Shown here in pieces: positions 1 through 11,024 of a stretch of 64,000 nt of DNA. Made by a program: the position numbers and the translations under genes. Every line of letters begins with the position of its first letter. Within the stretch, counting starts at the first letter, position 1. The notes below the pieces were generated by a model, which was given only the letters and a program-made list of their open reading frames with translations, made no database searches and had not been told where the DNA came from. Source of the stretch: Sphaerosporella brunnea (taxonomy: Eukaryota > Ascomycota > Pezizomycetes > Pezizales > Pyronemataceae); assembly GCA_008704415.1 (NCBI GenBank), contig VXIS01000005.1, forward strand, positions 292,650 to 356,649. Reading direction: 5' to 3'.

Positions 1-1121
1 CGACCGATTACGAAGAACGGTCCCCAATCGCTTGAGACCTAATCCGTGGGCTCCTACTTAGCCAGTTCAGCGCCAAGATAGACCATCGGCGTTGAGAATA
101 ACCTACCCCCTGCGGTTCCGCCTGAATGCGACGACTGAAAACTGACGGAATCGTCTGCCACGATAGAAGGGGTAGACTGGTGGGGGCCTGCCGGCCCTGA
201 TCTACTAGATTTCCGCTCCATTCTCGGTTGTCCGTGTGTTGCTTTGGCCGCAAAACTCTTTATCTCATCGCTGGTGCTGATATCGAGTATGACGGTCAGA
301 GTCGCCTCCGCTGCCTGCATACTGCTCTGCGCATGATCTAGCTCTAATGTTTGCAACCGCGTCAATGCATCCCGCAAGCTGTTGCACCTGGACTCATCCG
401 CAGCCTGCAACTTCTCAAATACAAATGGCGCCTGACTATCCCATTCGGCATTGGCATTCGAGACCGCATTGGCCGCCTCCATAACCTGCTGAGCCTTCGC
501 CTTCTGCCCCCGTTTCCGCAGCTTCTCCGCGCGCTCCTCGGCGGCATCGATAGCCTTCGCTGCCGCGCCCAGATTACCCTCCATCATCTTCATACCCGCC
601 CATTCCGAGTTTCGAATAGCAAAGTCGCGAATGGGCCGTTCGACCTCGAGATCGATTTTGGCCGCAAAATTGGCGTGCGAGGTGGCGAGCGTGGAGGTGG
701 ATTCGACTATTCGCGACCAAGGGCCCCCAAAGACGCCCAATTCCGAGGCCTCGCCGGGCAGTGGCCTTTTCGCCAGCTTCGTGAGTGCTTGCGCATATGC
801 ATCTTCGACTCGCCGCCGTTCCTGGAGAAATCAAACCGTGAGTCTCACGTGTGCAGTGTCTTCCTCTTCCAGTCCAAGTACCTGGAGCCAATCCGCGATC
901 TCGTTGTTCAGCGCCTGACCCTTTTGCAACCTGTCGCGAAGGAGCTTGACGGCCGGAGTTGCCGGTATTGATTGCTGCAAGAGTATTACCGTCAGCCAAA
1001 ACTGTAATCTGGGAAGAACTGGAGGCAGCGCATCCTGGCGACCTCCGCGAGAGAGTCGCGCGAGCTCTGTACGTACCACAAGGGCAGGATATTCAGATCG
1101 TGAGAGCTCCATCTCGACCAT
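1..1121 (-). CDS. syp1: Syp1/FCHo-type F-BAR endocytic adaptor, 3' part outside window
   Basis: This gene encodes the N-terminal part of a Syp1-like protein, which binds and bends the plasma membrane early in clathrin endocytosis and acts at septin and polarity sites. Four exons fit by frame: 1121-1077, 974-882, 821-107 and 53-1. They give MVEMELSRSEYPALV, then an EIADWLQ / ERRRVEDAYAQAL join typical of the start of the fungal F-BAR domain, a long helical stretch (residues about 15-190), and a Ser/Pro-rich linker beginning near residue 235. The last visible residues (GLGLKRLGTVL) match the segment that follows the F-BAR in fungal Syp1. An in-frame ATG at 1190 exists, but the conserved N-terminus starts at 1121. 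The mu-homology domain expected at the C-terminus lies beyond base 1. The call rests on motif recognition and is fairly secure. Confidence 0.82.
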
Positions 1122-2129
1122 CTTCGGCGTCGTCGTGTAGTGGTGGTGGTGGTTCACAGGACCTCGGCACGCTTTATGCGTCGAGTCCAATCAAGAGTGG
1201 CGATCCAGCGTTTCTGTGTGCGATTCGCAGTAATTGAGTTTGGTTCGAGAAATGGAAAAACGCCGGTCGAAAGAAAGAGCCCGAGCCGGATCGGTGCTGT
1301 AGAGTAGCGTAGCGTAAGAAGTCGTCAGCAAGCCAAGTGGCAATGAGTGACCGGTTCGAGAAGAAAATGGAAAGAGAAAAAAAAGATTATGAGAGGTGGG
1401 TGGTGGAATCGGAGAAGCCAGAGTTCAGAAAGGGGAGGGTTACGGGTGTAGAGCCGCAAGGTGATGCCGATGCCGTTACTTGCAGGATGGGATGTTTTGG
1501 GGGAAGGGCGGCTTGGAGTGGTCGATGATGACGATGTGGGTGGGTAGAGTCAAGCGTGGGTGGAGGGGGTTGGTGCCAATTGCGAGAACAACAGAACAAG
1601 AGAAGAGCAAGGCTCGGCGTATGTGCATAGCAGAGCAGAGCAGTCAGAACTGTCGGCATGCAGAAGATGCAGAAGAGCGATCCGCACAGCGGTTCGATCG
1701 GCACAGTATAGTGGCCACTTTCCTCAACGGTCGATGTAGCTCGATAGCGGCCTCCCAAAGAGCAATCTGGGGATTCCCTGGTCTAGAATACTAATAGAGA
1801 GGATGAAGCCGTTGTTCTGCTTGCCACCCCGTAATTCTTTGGAGTACCATCTACGCCTGGCCGGCAAAAGATGACTTGTTACTGTCTGTAGCTAGCTGGG
1901 TGATAGTTGATGTCTCATATCTCATACCCAAGATAAAAAATTCCGCTTAAATTCGCACGCACACATAGAGCAAATCAGCAACGGGGGGAAAAAACAGAAG
2001 AAAAATAAAATAAAATAAAATAAAAGAAAGAAGAAAAAAACAGGCCAGTTAAAAAGCATTCAGTAGTGGGTAGCACATCAAACATCAGCCCTCAACATCC
2101 AGGGCAGTAGCAACCGCCTCACCTCCCGT
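1122..2129. other. Intergenic region between syp1 and the Rab5 gene
   Basis: This stretch holds the 5' flank of the minus-strand syp1 gene and the 3' flank of the minus-strand Rab gene. Its ORFs (for example 1337-1528 and 1480-1794) show no family resemblance and no splice continuity. An A-rich run with tandem AAATA units lies at about 2000-2040, next to the likely 3' UTR of the Rab gene. I see no RNA gene or mobile element. Confidence 0.6.
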
Positions 2130-2961
2130 CTAGCAAGCACAACCCTCTTTCGCCCCCCTATGCGCATCCTCCACATTAACCACAGGAACCTCCTGCCTTC
2201 CAGCGCCCAGACCGGGTCCTCTCGGCTTCAACGTGCTCTCGGGGATCGCATTCGCAATAGCCTCAAAAACGCTCTGAACATTTTCACCAGTCTTCGCACT
2301 AGTCTCGTAGAACAGCAGACCCTCTTCCTCCGCATATGCCTTAGCCTCAGCCGTCGGAATCGCGCGCAGCTCCTCCTCGCCTTCTTCCTCGGCCGACGCA
2401 AGATCGAGCTTGTTGCCCACCAGTGCGATCACGATGCCGGGAGAGGCTTGGCGTTGCAGCTCGGCGACCCAGTGCTTGGCTTTAGTGAGAGAGGTCGGTT
2501 TCGTGATGTCGTAAACTACCAGCGCGGATTGCGCGTTGCGGTAGTACATCGGTGCGAGAGAGGCGAAACGTTCTTGGCCCGCGGTATCCCTGGTTGCTGT
2601 TAACTCCTGCTCTTGTGCAAAGCGTCTTTGCCGAGGGAAGATACCAGATCTCGAACTTGATGGTCCGTGTAGGCAGGTTGCATTTTTGCGTCAGGAACGC
2701 GGCTAATAAGGTTAGCTTTCCTGTTTCCCGTCTCCTGGAGGGGGGCATGAACCGCCGATAGTCGGCTCTTTGTTTTCCTGGAAGTCATTGTTGACAAAGC
2801 GGAGGACGAGCGAGGACTGTGGGTGTGTGTTAGCGGTGGGGCATAGTGGTGGTGGCGGGTCGGGGGTGTGCTGGCTGATAGCTAACCTTGCCAACGGCGG
2901 CCTCGCCGAGGAGGACCAGCTTCACGCTGCTGCTGGGCTTGGGTGCTGTGGATTCTGACAT
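2130..2961 (-). CDS. vps21: Rab5-family small GTPase (Vps21/Ypt51/RabB type)
   Basis: This is a Rab5-class GTPase that controls early endosome fusion and vacuolar protein sorting. Exons at 2961-2887, 2816-2753, 2702-2645 and 2589-2130 join without frame breaks to 218 aa. Visible motifs are the P-loop GEAAVGKSS (residues about 19-27), the effector loop NKEPTIGAAF with the switch I Thr, WDTAGQERF (switch II), VGNKLD and ETSAK, all needed for nucleotide binding. The C-terminus ends in CAC, a double-cysteine geranylgeranylation signal. An acidic insert ([12 protein letters not shown]) after NKLD is typical of filamentous-fungal Rab5 paralogues such as RabB, more than of RabA. The ATG at 2961 begins [19 protein letters not shown], as in the family. 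The choice between the two Rab5 paralogues is by eye only. Confidence 0.92.
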
Positions 2962-3382
2962 TTTTTTCGCGCGGTGACGGGAGGCGTGTGGTGGTGGTCG
3001 TGGTGGTGGTGGTGGTGGTGAGTGTGGTGGTGTTCTGGTAGGGTGGTGAGGTTGGATCAGGAGCTTGCGTGTGGTGGAGGTTTCAAGGTTGGTGGTGGTG
3101 GTGATGCCTCGAATCCGGGGGTGGCAATGCAAACCCACCTCAAGCCAAGACAACGGGAAAAAGAAGCTCTGCGATCGCGGGGATATGTACGAGACCATCG
3201 AGCTGCGACCCCCATCTATAAACTATAACTTTCCTGAGTACCTACTCTACCTCCCTCCCGGTAAAATCAACAAATCGTGGTCTGCTTATCTGGGCTTGTA
3301 AATCGAATACTTCCCCCCCCCGCAAAGCTGATCTGGAACGTGCTCGCACTCCAGTAAAACAACCCGTGCAAAGCCCACCACC
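2962..3382. promoter_or_regulatory. Divergent intergenic/promoter region between Rab5 gene and kinase gene
   Basis: This 421-bp segment separates two divergently transcribed genes, so it probably holds both promoters. It contains a GT-rich run (GGT/GGTGGT repeats, about 2988-3022) just upstream of the Rab start, which would be a CA-rich leader on the minus strand, and a TATAAA at about 3217. No ORF here is convincing. Confidence 0.5.
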
Positions 3383-4819
3383 ATGACCGACGATTCAACA
3401 TGGAAGTCCAGTGTTGCCTTTGCCGACCGTCTGGCAGTAGTTGACAAGATGTTCGTTACTTGACTTGCTTCAATGGCTACTTGATACTTGAATGTATAAA
3501 CTGTTAACATATGTTATAAAGGGCCACCTCTCTAGTGAAGGCGGACGCACAGCTACTGCGTCCCGAAGCCATGCAGAGAGCTCAGCAAGAAGAATCACAG
3601 TGTATGGCGCAGGCATATTCCAAGGTAAGTCACCGGTTCGATGGAAATAGACTACCTAGCTCGGAGGCGTATCACAAGCGGTCACTCATCCGCTGACCAC
3701 GCAAACGCAGGAGAACTACATCCAGCTCTGGGCGGCGCGTCTCAAGGAGCTCCAGCAGATTGCAGAGAGCATGCCCGGGACACCAGTCGAAGATGAGCCA
3801 CCTCAGCGGTTTCCCGCCGACGAGCCCACACAAGTGATCGGGCCCTACAAGACCGCGGTGCCCTTCGCATCCGGGCTCTTCTCGACCATCTACAAAGCTA
3901 TGCCAACAGTGAACACACCAGGCAACAAACGGTCCCTTGTAGCGCTCAAAGTAACCAGCACATCCTCCGAGAAGCCGCCGCACGACTCCAAGCGCGAAGA
4001 GCGTCTTCTTACACGAGCCGGCGGGCACGCGGGCATAATCCAAGTTCTTGACAGCTTCACGCTTCCGCCGTCAACATTTGTGATGGTTCTCCCCTTCCTG
4101 CCATACTCGCTGGCCTCGCTGCTGGAAGCCGGCCACGTGAAATCCACCAAGCGAGTAGCCAGCATCATGTACGACATCCTTTCAGGACTGGCGCACCTGC
4201 ACTCACTCGGGATCCTGCACCGGGATATCAAGCCCTCAAACGTCCTCTTCACCGCGCCCAGCAGCAGCGCAAAGCTAGCGGACTTTGGCATCGCCTGGAG
4301 CGCCGAGGACCAAAGCTCTGAGGCACCGCACGACAAGATCACAGATGTGGGCACGACGTGCTACCGCGCGCCTGAGCTGCTTTTTGGCCACCGCGGCTAC
4401 AACACGGGGCTAGACATGTGGGCCACGGGCTGCGTACTCACCGAGTGTCTCCATCCCTCGCACGAGTCCTTTTTCGATGCTGGCGATGTAGGCAGCGAAC
4501 TACAACTAGTAGCAAGTATCTTCCAAAAGCTCGGGAACCCGAGTTTGAAGGAATGGCCGGTATGCCCCAGTACCCCCCTCCCGCTGATCGAATATCCAAT
4601 GCCTGACAACCAATGCCTGACAACCTCTAGGAAGCAGTAACTTTCCCGGATTTCGGCAAGATATCGTACCGCAACTTCCCGGCGAAGCCGTGGGAGGAGT
4701 TGATGCCGTATGCGAGTGACGACGCACGGGACTTGGCGAGCAAAATGTTGGTGTATGAGAGCGGCGACAGAATCAGTGCGAAGGAGGCACTGAAACATAG
4801 ATTTTTCGAATGTTTATAA
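3383..4819 (+). CDS. csk1: Csk1-like CDK-activating protein kinase
   Basis: This is a CMGC-type Ser/Thr kinase resembling fission yeast Csk1 and fungal CDK-activating kinases, which phosphorylate the T-loop of CDKs. Seen in the sequence: the ATP-binding Lys in LVALKVTS, the catalytic loop HRDIKPSNVLF, DFGIAW, the activation segment DVGTTCYRAPELL and the F-helix DMWATGCVL. Well-supported exons are 3541-3624, 3711-4559 and 4631-4819; the last intron replaces a premature stop and restores EAVTFPDFGKISYRNFPAKPWEELMP. The first exon is tentative: ATG 3383 in a strong ccaccATGac context gives MTDDSTWKSSVAFADRLA with a donor at 3437 or 3440. The downstream ATG 3771 would drop a conserved-looking leader. 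The glycine-rich loop is degenerate (FASGLFSTIYKA). Confidence 0.8.
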
Positions 4820-5405
4820 CGTGATGAACCATGATGTTGGCTTGCTGCCATAGTGGATATTTTGGTCGCTGGTTTCATTGCGCATGGCTGGCTGGATTGT
4901 GTTAGTTCGAAGCGTAAATAATGGCAATTGATGGAATGCCCCCCCCCCCCCCAGCTAGGCCTGCTTGAAGATGATTTATGAATTTGATCTGCGTATCACT
5001 ATTCACATAGACAGCCCTCGACCAGGGGTTGGTGTCAATACTCTAAGCGATCCTCTAAAGTGAGAATAGTATAATTGAAAGAAGAAAAACAGAGAAAAGA
5101 TATCCGCCGCAAAAAACGCTTTTTACCATGCCGTCTGTGCAACCAGTGTTGTCGTAGCCCGCCGGCCCGAGGGCTGGGCTGGGCTGTTGGCTGTGGTGCT
5201 TTTATCAAAGCCTTTTAGGCCTCATAAAAACCCGGCTGGCCGATAAGTAGAGCACTATTGCAGAGGTTGGGACTGGTGAGCGCAGGATGACAGTGGGTGG
5301 CTGCTTCACTGGAAATCACTCGCTTCGTTCACAGCTTGCGTAAGGAGCCAGCCGCTAGGCCTGTGGCTTTGAGGGCTGGCTATTGACAAAACTGTACGCA
5401 ACACA
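4820..5405. other. Convergent 3' intergenic region (kinase / rpa190)
   Basis: The two genes converge here, so this is mostly 3' UTR and terminator sequence. It holds a C homopolymer at about 4940-4952 and a GGGCT-rich patch at about 5170-5185. I see no gene or mobile element. Confidence 0.6.
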
Positions 5406-8400
5406 TTACAACCCACCAACCATAACATCAAAGCTTCCAGTCCCCACACTCGAAAGCTTGCCCAAGACAATTCTAGAGCTAGGCGTGGTGAGGTCGTCAA
5501 TGTCCCCCTCAAGGGTGGCATCTTTAAGGAACTGACAGGTCGTCTCGAAACTCATCTTCATCAGCGGAGAGACACTGGACTTCATGCCCTGGCGGTTGAA
5601 AGGAGAATAGCCACCACCGCGGGTCATGATATCGGCGATGAGGTTCAGATGACGAATGTCGACCGAGATACCGTGACTGCACCACTCTATAATTAAAACG
5701 GGCATGCAATGGAAGGTTATTTGGGAGCTCACCCTCTGAAGACAGCGTCCATCTCCTTGACGATGTTGTTGCGACAAGCCTCAACACCATACGTCCGCAA
5801 AACGCATGCAATGTCGTTGGTCTCGATGCTGTGCATGTCGATGGTAGAATCTTCGTCCCAGATGGCGCGGAAGTTTATACCGTCTACAGCAAGCTTACGC
5901 TATATGGGAATTTAGTAACTGACGGATGATAATAAAACAAAACAGGAGAAGTGGTTCATACCTTTCCTTGGGCTTGCTCTTCCTTCGACAACTCCGACGC
6001 AGGGACCTTGGACATGGAAGTAATGCCGGGAAGCTGATGGATGACAGTTTCTCTGCAGATCTTCTCGACGATGCCCAGCATCAACACCTTGGGTGCCTCC
6101 GCCGGGTACTCCATCTCGATCTCGCACCACTGTCCTTCGGAGTCGAATCGGAAACTCTTGACGTTATCGCTGTCAACTTTCTCCTGCATCGAGCTGCTGG
6201 TAGCGTCCTCCTTCTCAGTGTCGCTGGCCTCGTTCATGCTCTCGCCAAGTCCTTCGTCCTCCTCCATAGTAGCCTCCTGGTCAACCATCTGAACGATCGC
6301 CTCCTCTCCTTCATCAGGCTTCTCATAGCTGGCTGACTCGACCTTCTGGTTCTTTCGCTTGGCCGCAGAAGCATCACCCTCGTCGTCATCATCGCTGTCG
6401 TCATCATCATCACGGTCGTTTCCTTCCCGTTCCCGGGGCGCCGCAGCTTCCTCGCTGGGTCCCGAAGCTTCACCAACCTCCGGCATGGCGTCGTCTTTAC
6501 CGACCAAAGCTTTGCTCTTTGCCCGCTTAGGATCCAATGCCTTGGCAATGGCGACGTCAAGGGCGCGCATGAACTTGCCCTTGAGTACGCCATGAACCTG
6601 CTTCTTGGACACCGAGTATTCCTCCGCATACTCATCCGCCGGGAAAAGATCCAGTCTGATGGTGTAAGTCTTTGATTTGGTAGTAACGCGCTCCGTGACG
6701 CTGACGTTGTCGATCAACTCCGCCAGAAGGAGCCTGTTGCAGCGCTTTACGAAAAGCTCTGCTTCCTGCTCGGATATCTCAGGCCGTAGGTTCAGAGTCA
6801 TCGTAGGCGTAGCGATGTGCGCACTGGCAGTCATGACGATTTCTCGCAGACGGGGAATACCTAGTGTGACGTTCTTGCTGGCGTGACCAGCCAAGTGGAA
6901 AGTGTTCAGTGTCATCTGTGTAGATGGCTCACCAATAGACTGACCAGCCACAATTCCAACGGCCTCGCCAGGATCAATCATGGACCGCATGTACTTCAGG
7001 TCCATGAGAGTCCGGAACTCCCCCTTCCCAAGGGTAGGAAGGAGGTCTCTACCGGCCATTGCCTGGAGCTTCTTGCTCAGAACTCCATCGCTGTTCTTCT
7101 CGATGTACTTTTCTCTGCTCTGATAGAACTTCTCCGATACACTACCAAGGTACCGCGTAGGATTCAACTCTGACATGGTAATCTCAGAAGCTGCAAGATC
7201 CTTCTTCTTTTGGTACTTCTTTATTGCCTTCTTGACTCGACCACCAGCCTTTTCGTCGTAGCCCAGGGCTCCAGCGAGATATTCGAGCGTGTTTTGTAAG
7301 TCTGGGCTGGTGTAGTCTTCGGTTGCTCGTCGAAGGAGCGAGTTCGCGTTCTGTGCGCAGAACTTGAACTGGTTCAAATGTCTCTGCTTGGCAACATCCA
7401 ATCCGTCTTCTCCGTACAGGAACTGGATGAGGGATCCATCGCTGTCACGGACAGTGTTGTCATAGTTGACCTTGATACCCTCCATTCCCTTGATCAAACA
7501 TCTCTGGAGATATCCGGATCTACTCGTCTTGACGGCAGTATCAATCAACCCTTCACGACCAGCCATGCAATGAAAGTAGTACTCCTGCGGTCTAATTCCG
7601 GTCAAGAAACGATCGGTAATATAACCACCCGCGCGCACATCGGTCTCGTACGGCCTGAAACAAGGCAACGTCTTTCCGGACACCATGACCGGAACCCTAC
7701 GACCTTCCAGAACCTGCTGACCGAGCAAGCAAGAAATCTGAGATGCGTTGACGTCGGATCCCTTTGCACCAGACACTGTCATCGCCTGGAAACTGTTTTG
7801 CGGGAATGCCTTCTCGAGACCACTAGGTAAACATTGGCGAATGACCTTGGATGTAAAGCTCTGGGTTGACGAGTTCGCCTTCAGATCCAAAGTGCGGTGC
7901 TTGTTCTCGTCCCTGTAAACCTCCTCCAACCGAGACTTGAGCTCCTTTTCACGGAATGCGCCCTCCTTGAGTCCGACATATTCCACGGCAAGTTCGCGAC
8001 CGACCACGTGAGACTGGTTCAGTGTGTCGCGACGCAGCTTGTTGCCCTTTGGTGTCAAGCGAAGATCGTCCATCCCACAGGTGTGTGCGCGCATGTGAAG
8101 AAGTTTCGTGAGTAATCTACCCAAAATACTCAGGAGTCTTCCAGCAGCAACTGGGCCATAAACTTCGTAGACCGAGTGAACAAAACCAAACTCCGTAGGA
8201 CCGATCTGGTTCTTGTCCAAAATACCACATGCCAGATAGCCGTTGTGGAAAATGACCTCACCCTCCTCGCATCCTTCGTACCACCGGTCTCCAGGTACCT
8301 TGGATTTGGAGAAAAGCGTCAGTCCATCGAAATGTTGCGGCTTGATGTTCTCAAGAATACTGGTCACGACTTGTTTCCCAGTCCATAGCTGCCGGGGTTT

Positions 8401-10710
8401 CATGACCGCCGGGGGAATAGTCTTAACCCTCATGCTTCCCGAATTACCCTGTTCGGGCAACAATCCAGAGTACAGAAGCTGCTGGTACTCCTCCCGTGTG
8501 AACAGAGTGTCGCGAGCTGTAAGCCAGACGGCCATAACCAAGTGGTCCTGAATCAAACCACGGAGCGGCTTTCCCGACGTGCCGACGAGGTACTGAAGGT
8601 TCGTGGCAGCAATCTCACGGGCTTCGGCCTGAGCAGCAGCGTTCTGGGGAAGATGCATGTTCATCTCGTCTCCATCGAAATCGGCATTGTAGGTGTTACA
8701 GTTGGCGTAGTGCATACGGATCGTCCGCTCTTTTTGCAACACACGCGCTTTGTGACCCATGATCGACGGCTTATGCAAAGTCGGTTGGCGGTTCATCAAA
8801 ACATAGTCGTTATTCATGAGATGACGAAGCACCTTCTTCGGTCTAGCGTCTCCAATCAAGGGATCTGGTGTCTGCAGAAGTTTCGCCATGTCCTTACGAC
8901 GCAGCCTGTCATCCTCGGAGGTACCACCAGGCAGCTTCTGGATCGTGCCGTTCTCCATCTCGATGGATACAGCACCAGGCCACTGGTCAGGGCCATTGAT
9001 GACGAATTCGGTGAGCTTCGCGTAGTTCTCATCCGTCACAGGCTCAGGGTATGTGAGCTTCATGGCGAAAACCAACGGAACTCCGATCTCACTGGTTTCA
9101 ATGTTTGGATCTGGAGAAATGACGGATCGCGCAGCGAAGTTGACACGTTTGCCCATCATATTCTTTCTAAAGAGACCCTCCTTCTTCTCCAGGGCTTGCT
9201 TGATGCCGTTCTCCACATTGCGAGCGGCCATACCCTGCATTGGGCTCTTGGTGGAGTCGATGAAGGTGTTTACATCCTCCTGCAACGTAACGAACGCTTG
9301 CATCAGCCTGTGCATAGAATCGGCCTTATCGCCATGTCTCTCCTTGTGGTCGCGGATGGCAAGGCAGTCCTGCAGAATCTTGACCAGACCTTTGTTGCTG
9401 GCGCTTTCGTTGATTTCACCTCCAGCAGCTTGCGGTGGCCGGAAACATGTCGGTGGAACGGGGATAGCGTGAAGGAAGAACATGTCAGCGGTGACGGATT
9501 TTGGCGTCTTCTGGGCGACCGTCCTAGGTTGATACAGCAGCATGGTGATCTCCTTCTCGTTCTCGAACAAACGCGCCAGAGTGTTGTGGACTTCTATATT
9601 TGTCAAGAGCTTTCCGGCGGGGTTGCGCTCTGTGGCCCCTTCTTCTTCACTTTCCTCTTCCTCTTGCTCGTCCTCGATTGTGATCCCTTCATCAACGGGA
9701 GCAACCTCTTCCTTTTCCTGATCCTTTTTGCTTCGCTTTCCCGGGGGCTTCCGTCGGTCCAACGCAGCATTTGTTCTCCGTAGTCCGAGATGAGAGTTCG
9801 CAGCCTGCAGCTTGGCCGGCAGCGGCTTTTCGAAGATCTTGGAAAAGCTGTCGGCACGGAAAACGGGCGAATGTCTATACAGCACATCAGCGGATTGGCG
9901 TCACATAATTTTGAACAGCATTTACTGACGCCTGGCACCGAGTGCACTTCTTAACACTGGGTATTGCCGCCATAAATTCCTTCACCACTTGTCGTCTGGC
10001 ATCCGCGATCGTCGTGATCTTAGTCGCATTCAAAATGTCGCTGCGCTTTCCTCTCTTGTGGATGAGCTTCTCGACAAATTTCCGTCGGCGCGCAATGAAG
10101 CTGTCAATGTCGTCTTCATCGCCTTCGCTTTCCAAGTCATCGCCAGGCCCTTCCTCATCTCTTAAACCACCCGCTTTGGTCTTCTTGACTTGCATGTGCA
10201 TCGCATCCAGATCGGCCGCCTCCGCGAGCAATCCATACTGGATCAATGTAAGCTTGCAGGCGTAGCGGTCGACTTCGGCCTTCGACAGTCGCAGGTGAAA
10301 GCAATAGACGCAGGTGGCGCGCAGCAGCCGCAACAGCTGATCGAAAAAAGTCACATTGTAAATAGGAATCGGCAGAGAAATGTGTCCCATATGCCCCGGG
10401 CAGAATTGGTAATCCAGATGGCATGTTGAACATCTGCATAATGCTGTGAGCTGCCTGCATATTCTTTTTTCTCTTCCTCATTCGTGGTGGAAGGTGGAAG
10501 AGCTCACCTTTGTCTCAAAGATTCCGTCGCGCCCAAAGCAGGGTCATAGAGACCACCGAGAAGAGGCACTGGAGGTTTGCCGGACGCAGTGGCCGCAAAG
10601 GTAACGGGGTTGACAATTTGCTTGACCGAAACTGCGTGGATTTCCTCGGTGGAGAGGAAGTTGAATTCTACACTGGTTATCTCTGAGGCAACCGGGCTCG
10701 TAACATTCAT
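5406..10710 (-). CDS. rpa190: DNA-directed RNA polymerase I largest subunit (Rpa190/A190)
   Basis: This is the catalytic largest subunit of RNA polymerase I, which transcribes the 35S rRNA precursor in the nucleolus. Exons 10710-10508, 10433-9930, 9874-5962, 5899-5733 and 5676-5406 join in frame to 1685 aa, a normal length. Features seen: the clamp zinc site CSTCHLDYQFCPGHMGH (from about residue 69), a second pair CTRC near residue 230, the Mg-binding NADFDGDEMNMHLPQ at about 630, a bridge-helix region RPQEYYFHCMAGREGLIDTAVKTS (shown in part), the trigger loop MTLNTFHLAGHA, and an acidic linker of Asp and Glu near residue 1390 that is a Pol I hallmark. The C-terminus LGKLSSVGTGSFDV is diagnostic of Pol I. 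Each splice junction repairs a frame break at a conserved motif. The start MNVTSPVASEITSVEF is divergent from prp3. Confidence 0.96.
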
Positions 10711-11024
10711 GACGGGCAGTCGGCGCCTTCAGTGTTCCGTCTGTTCTGATCTTCTAGCCAAGAAGTGAGGGAGGGTGGGTGTAAATGAGTATTGCTGTGA
10801 AGACACTGAAAAGAGGGTCGAACAGAAAACACTGGAGCTGCGCTGCGCACTGCAAGTCGGAATTGAAGTAAAACCCAAAAAATTTACTCGTTCCCGCGCT
10901 AAGACAGGAAAGGGTGGATACGCGAAAAGTCTTGGCTGTAACTAGTAACAAGTAACTACGCTTAACTCCTCTCCAACCTCCACCCCATCAACAACATCAC
11001 ACAGACGACAACTGCAAATATTTC
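10711..11024. promoter_or_regulatory. Bidirectional promoter of rpa190 and prp3
   Basis: A 314-bp gap separates the divergent start codons of a Pol I subunit gene and a splicing-factor gene, so both promoters must fit here or overlap coding sequence. It contains a GTAACTAGTAACAAGTAAC-like run at about 10938-10957 and a CT/CA-rich stretch before the prp3 ATG. No site was identified with confidence. Confidence 0.6.

Noticed and set aside
1119..1190. Upstream ATG extending Syp1 by 23 residues (His-rich)
   Set aside because: The extension is low complexity, and the family N-terminus begins at MVEMELSR (ATG 1121).
8542..9783. 413-aa open frame antisense to rpa190
   Set aside because: It is antisense to invariant polymerase motifs (for example NADFDGDE) and has no recognisable protein features.
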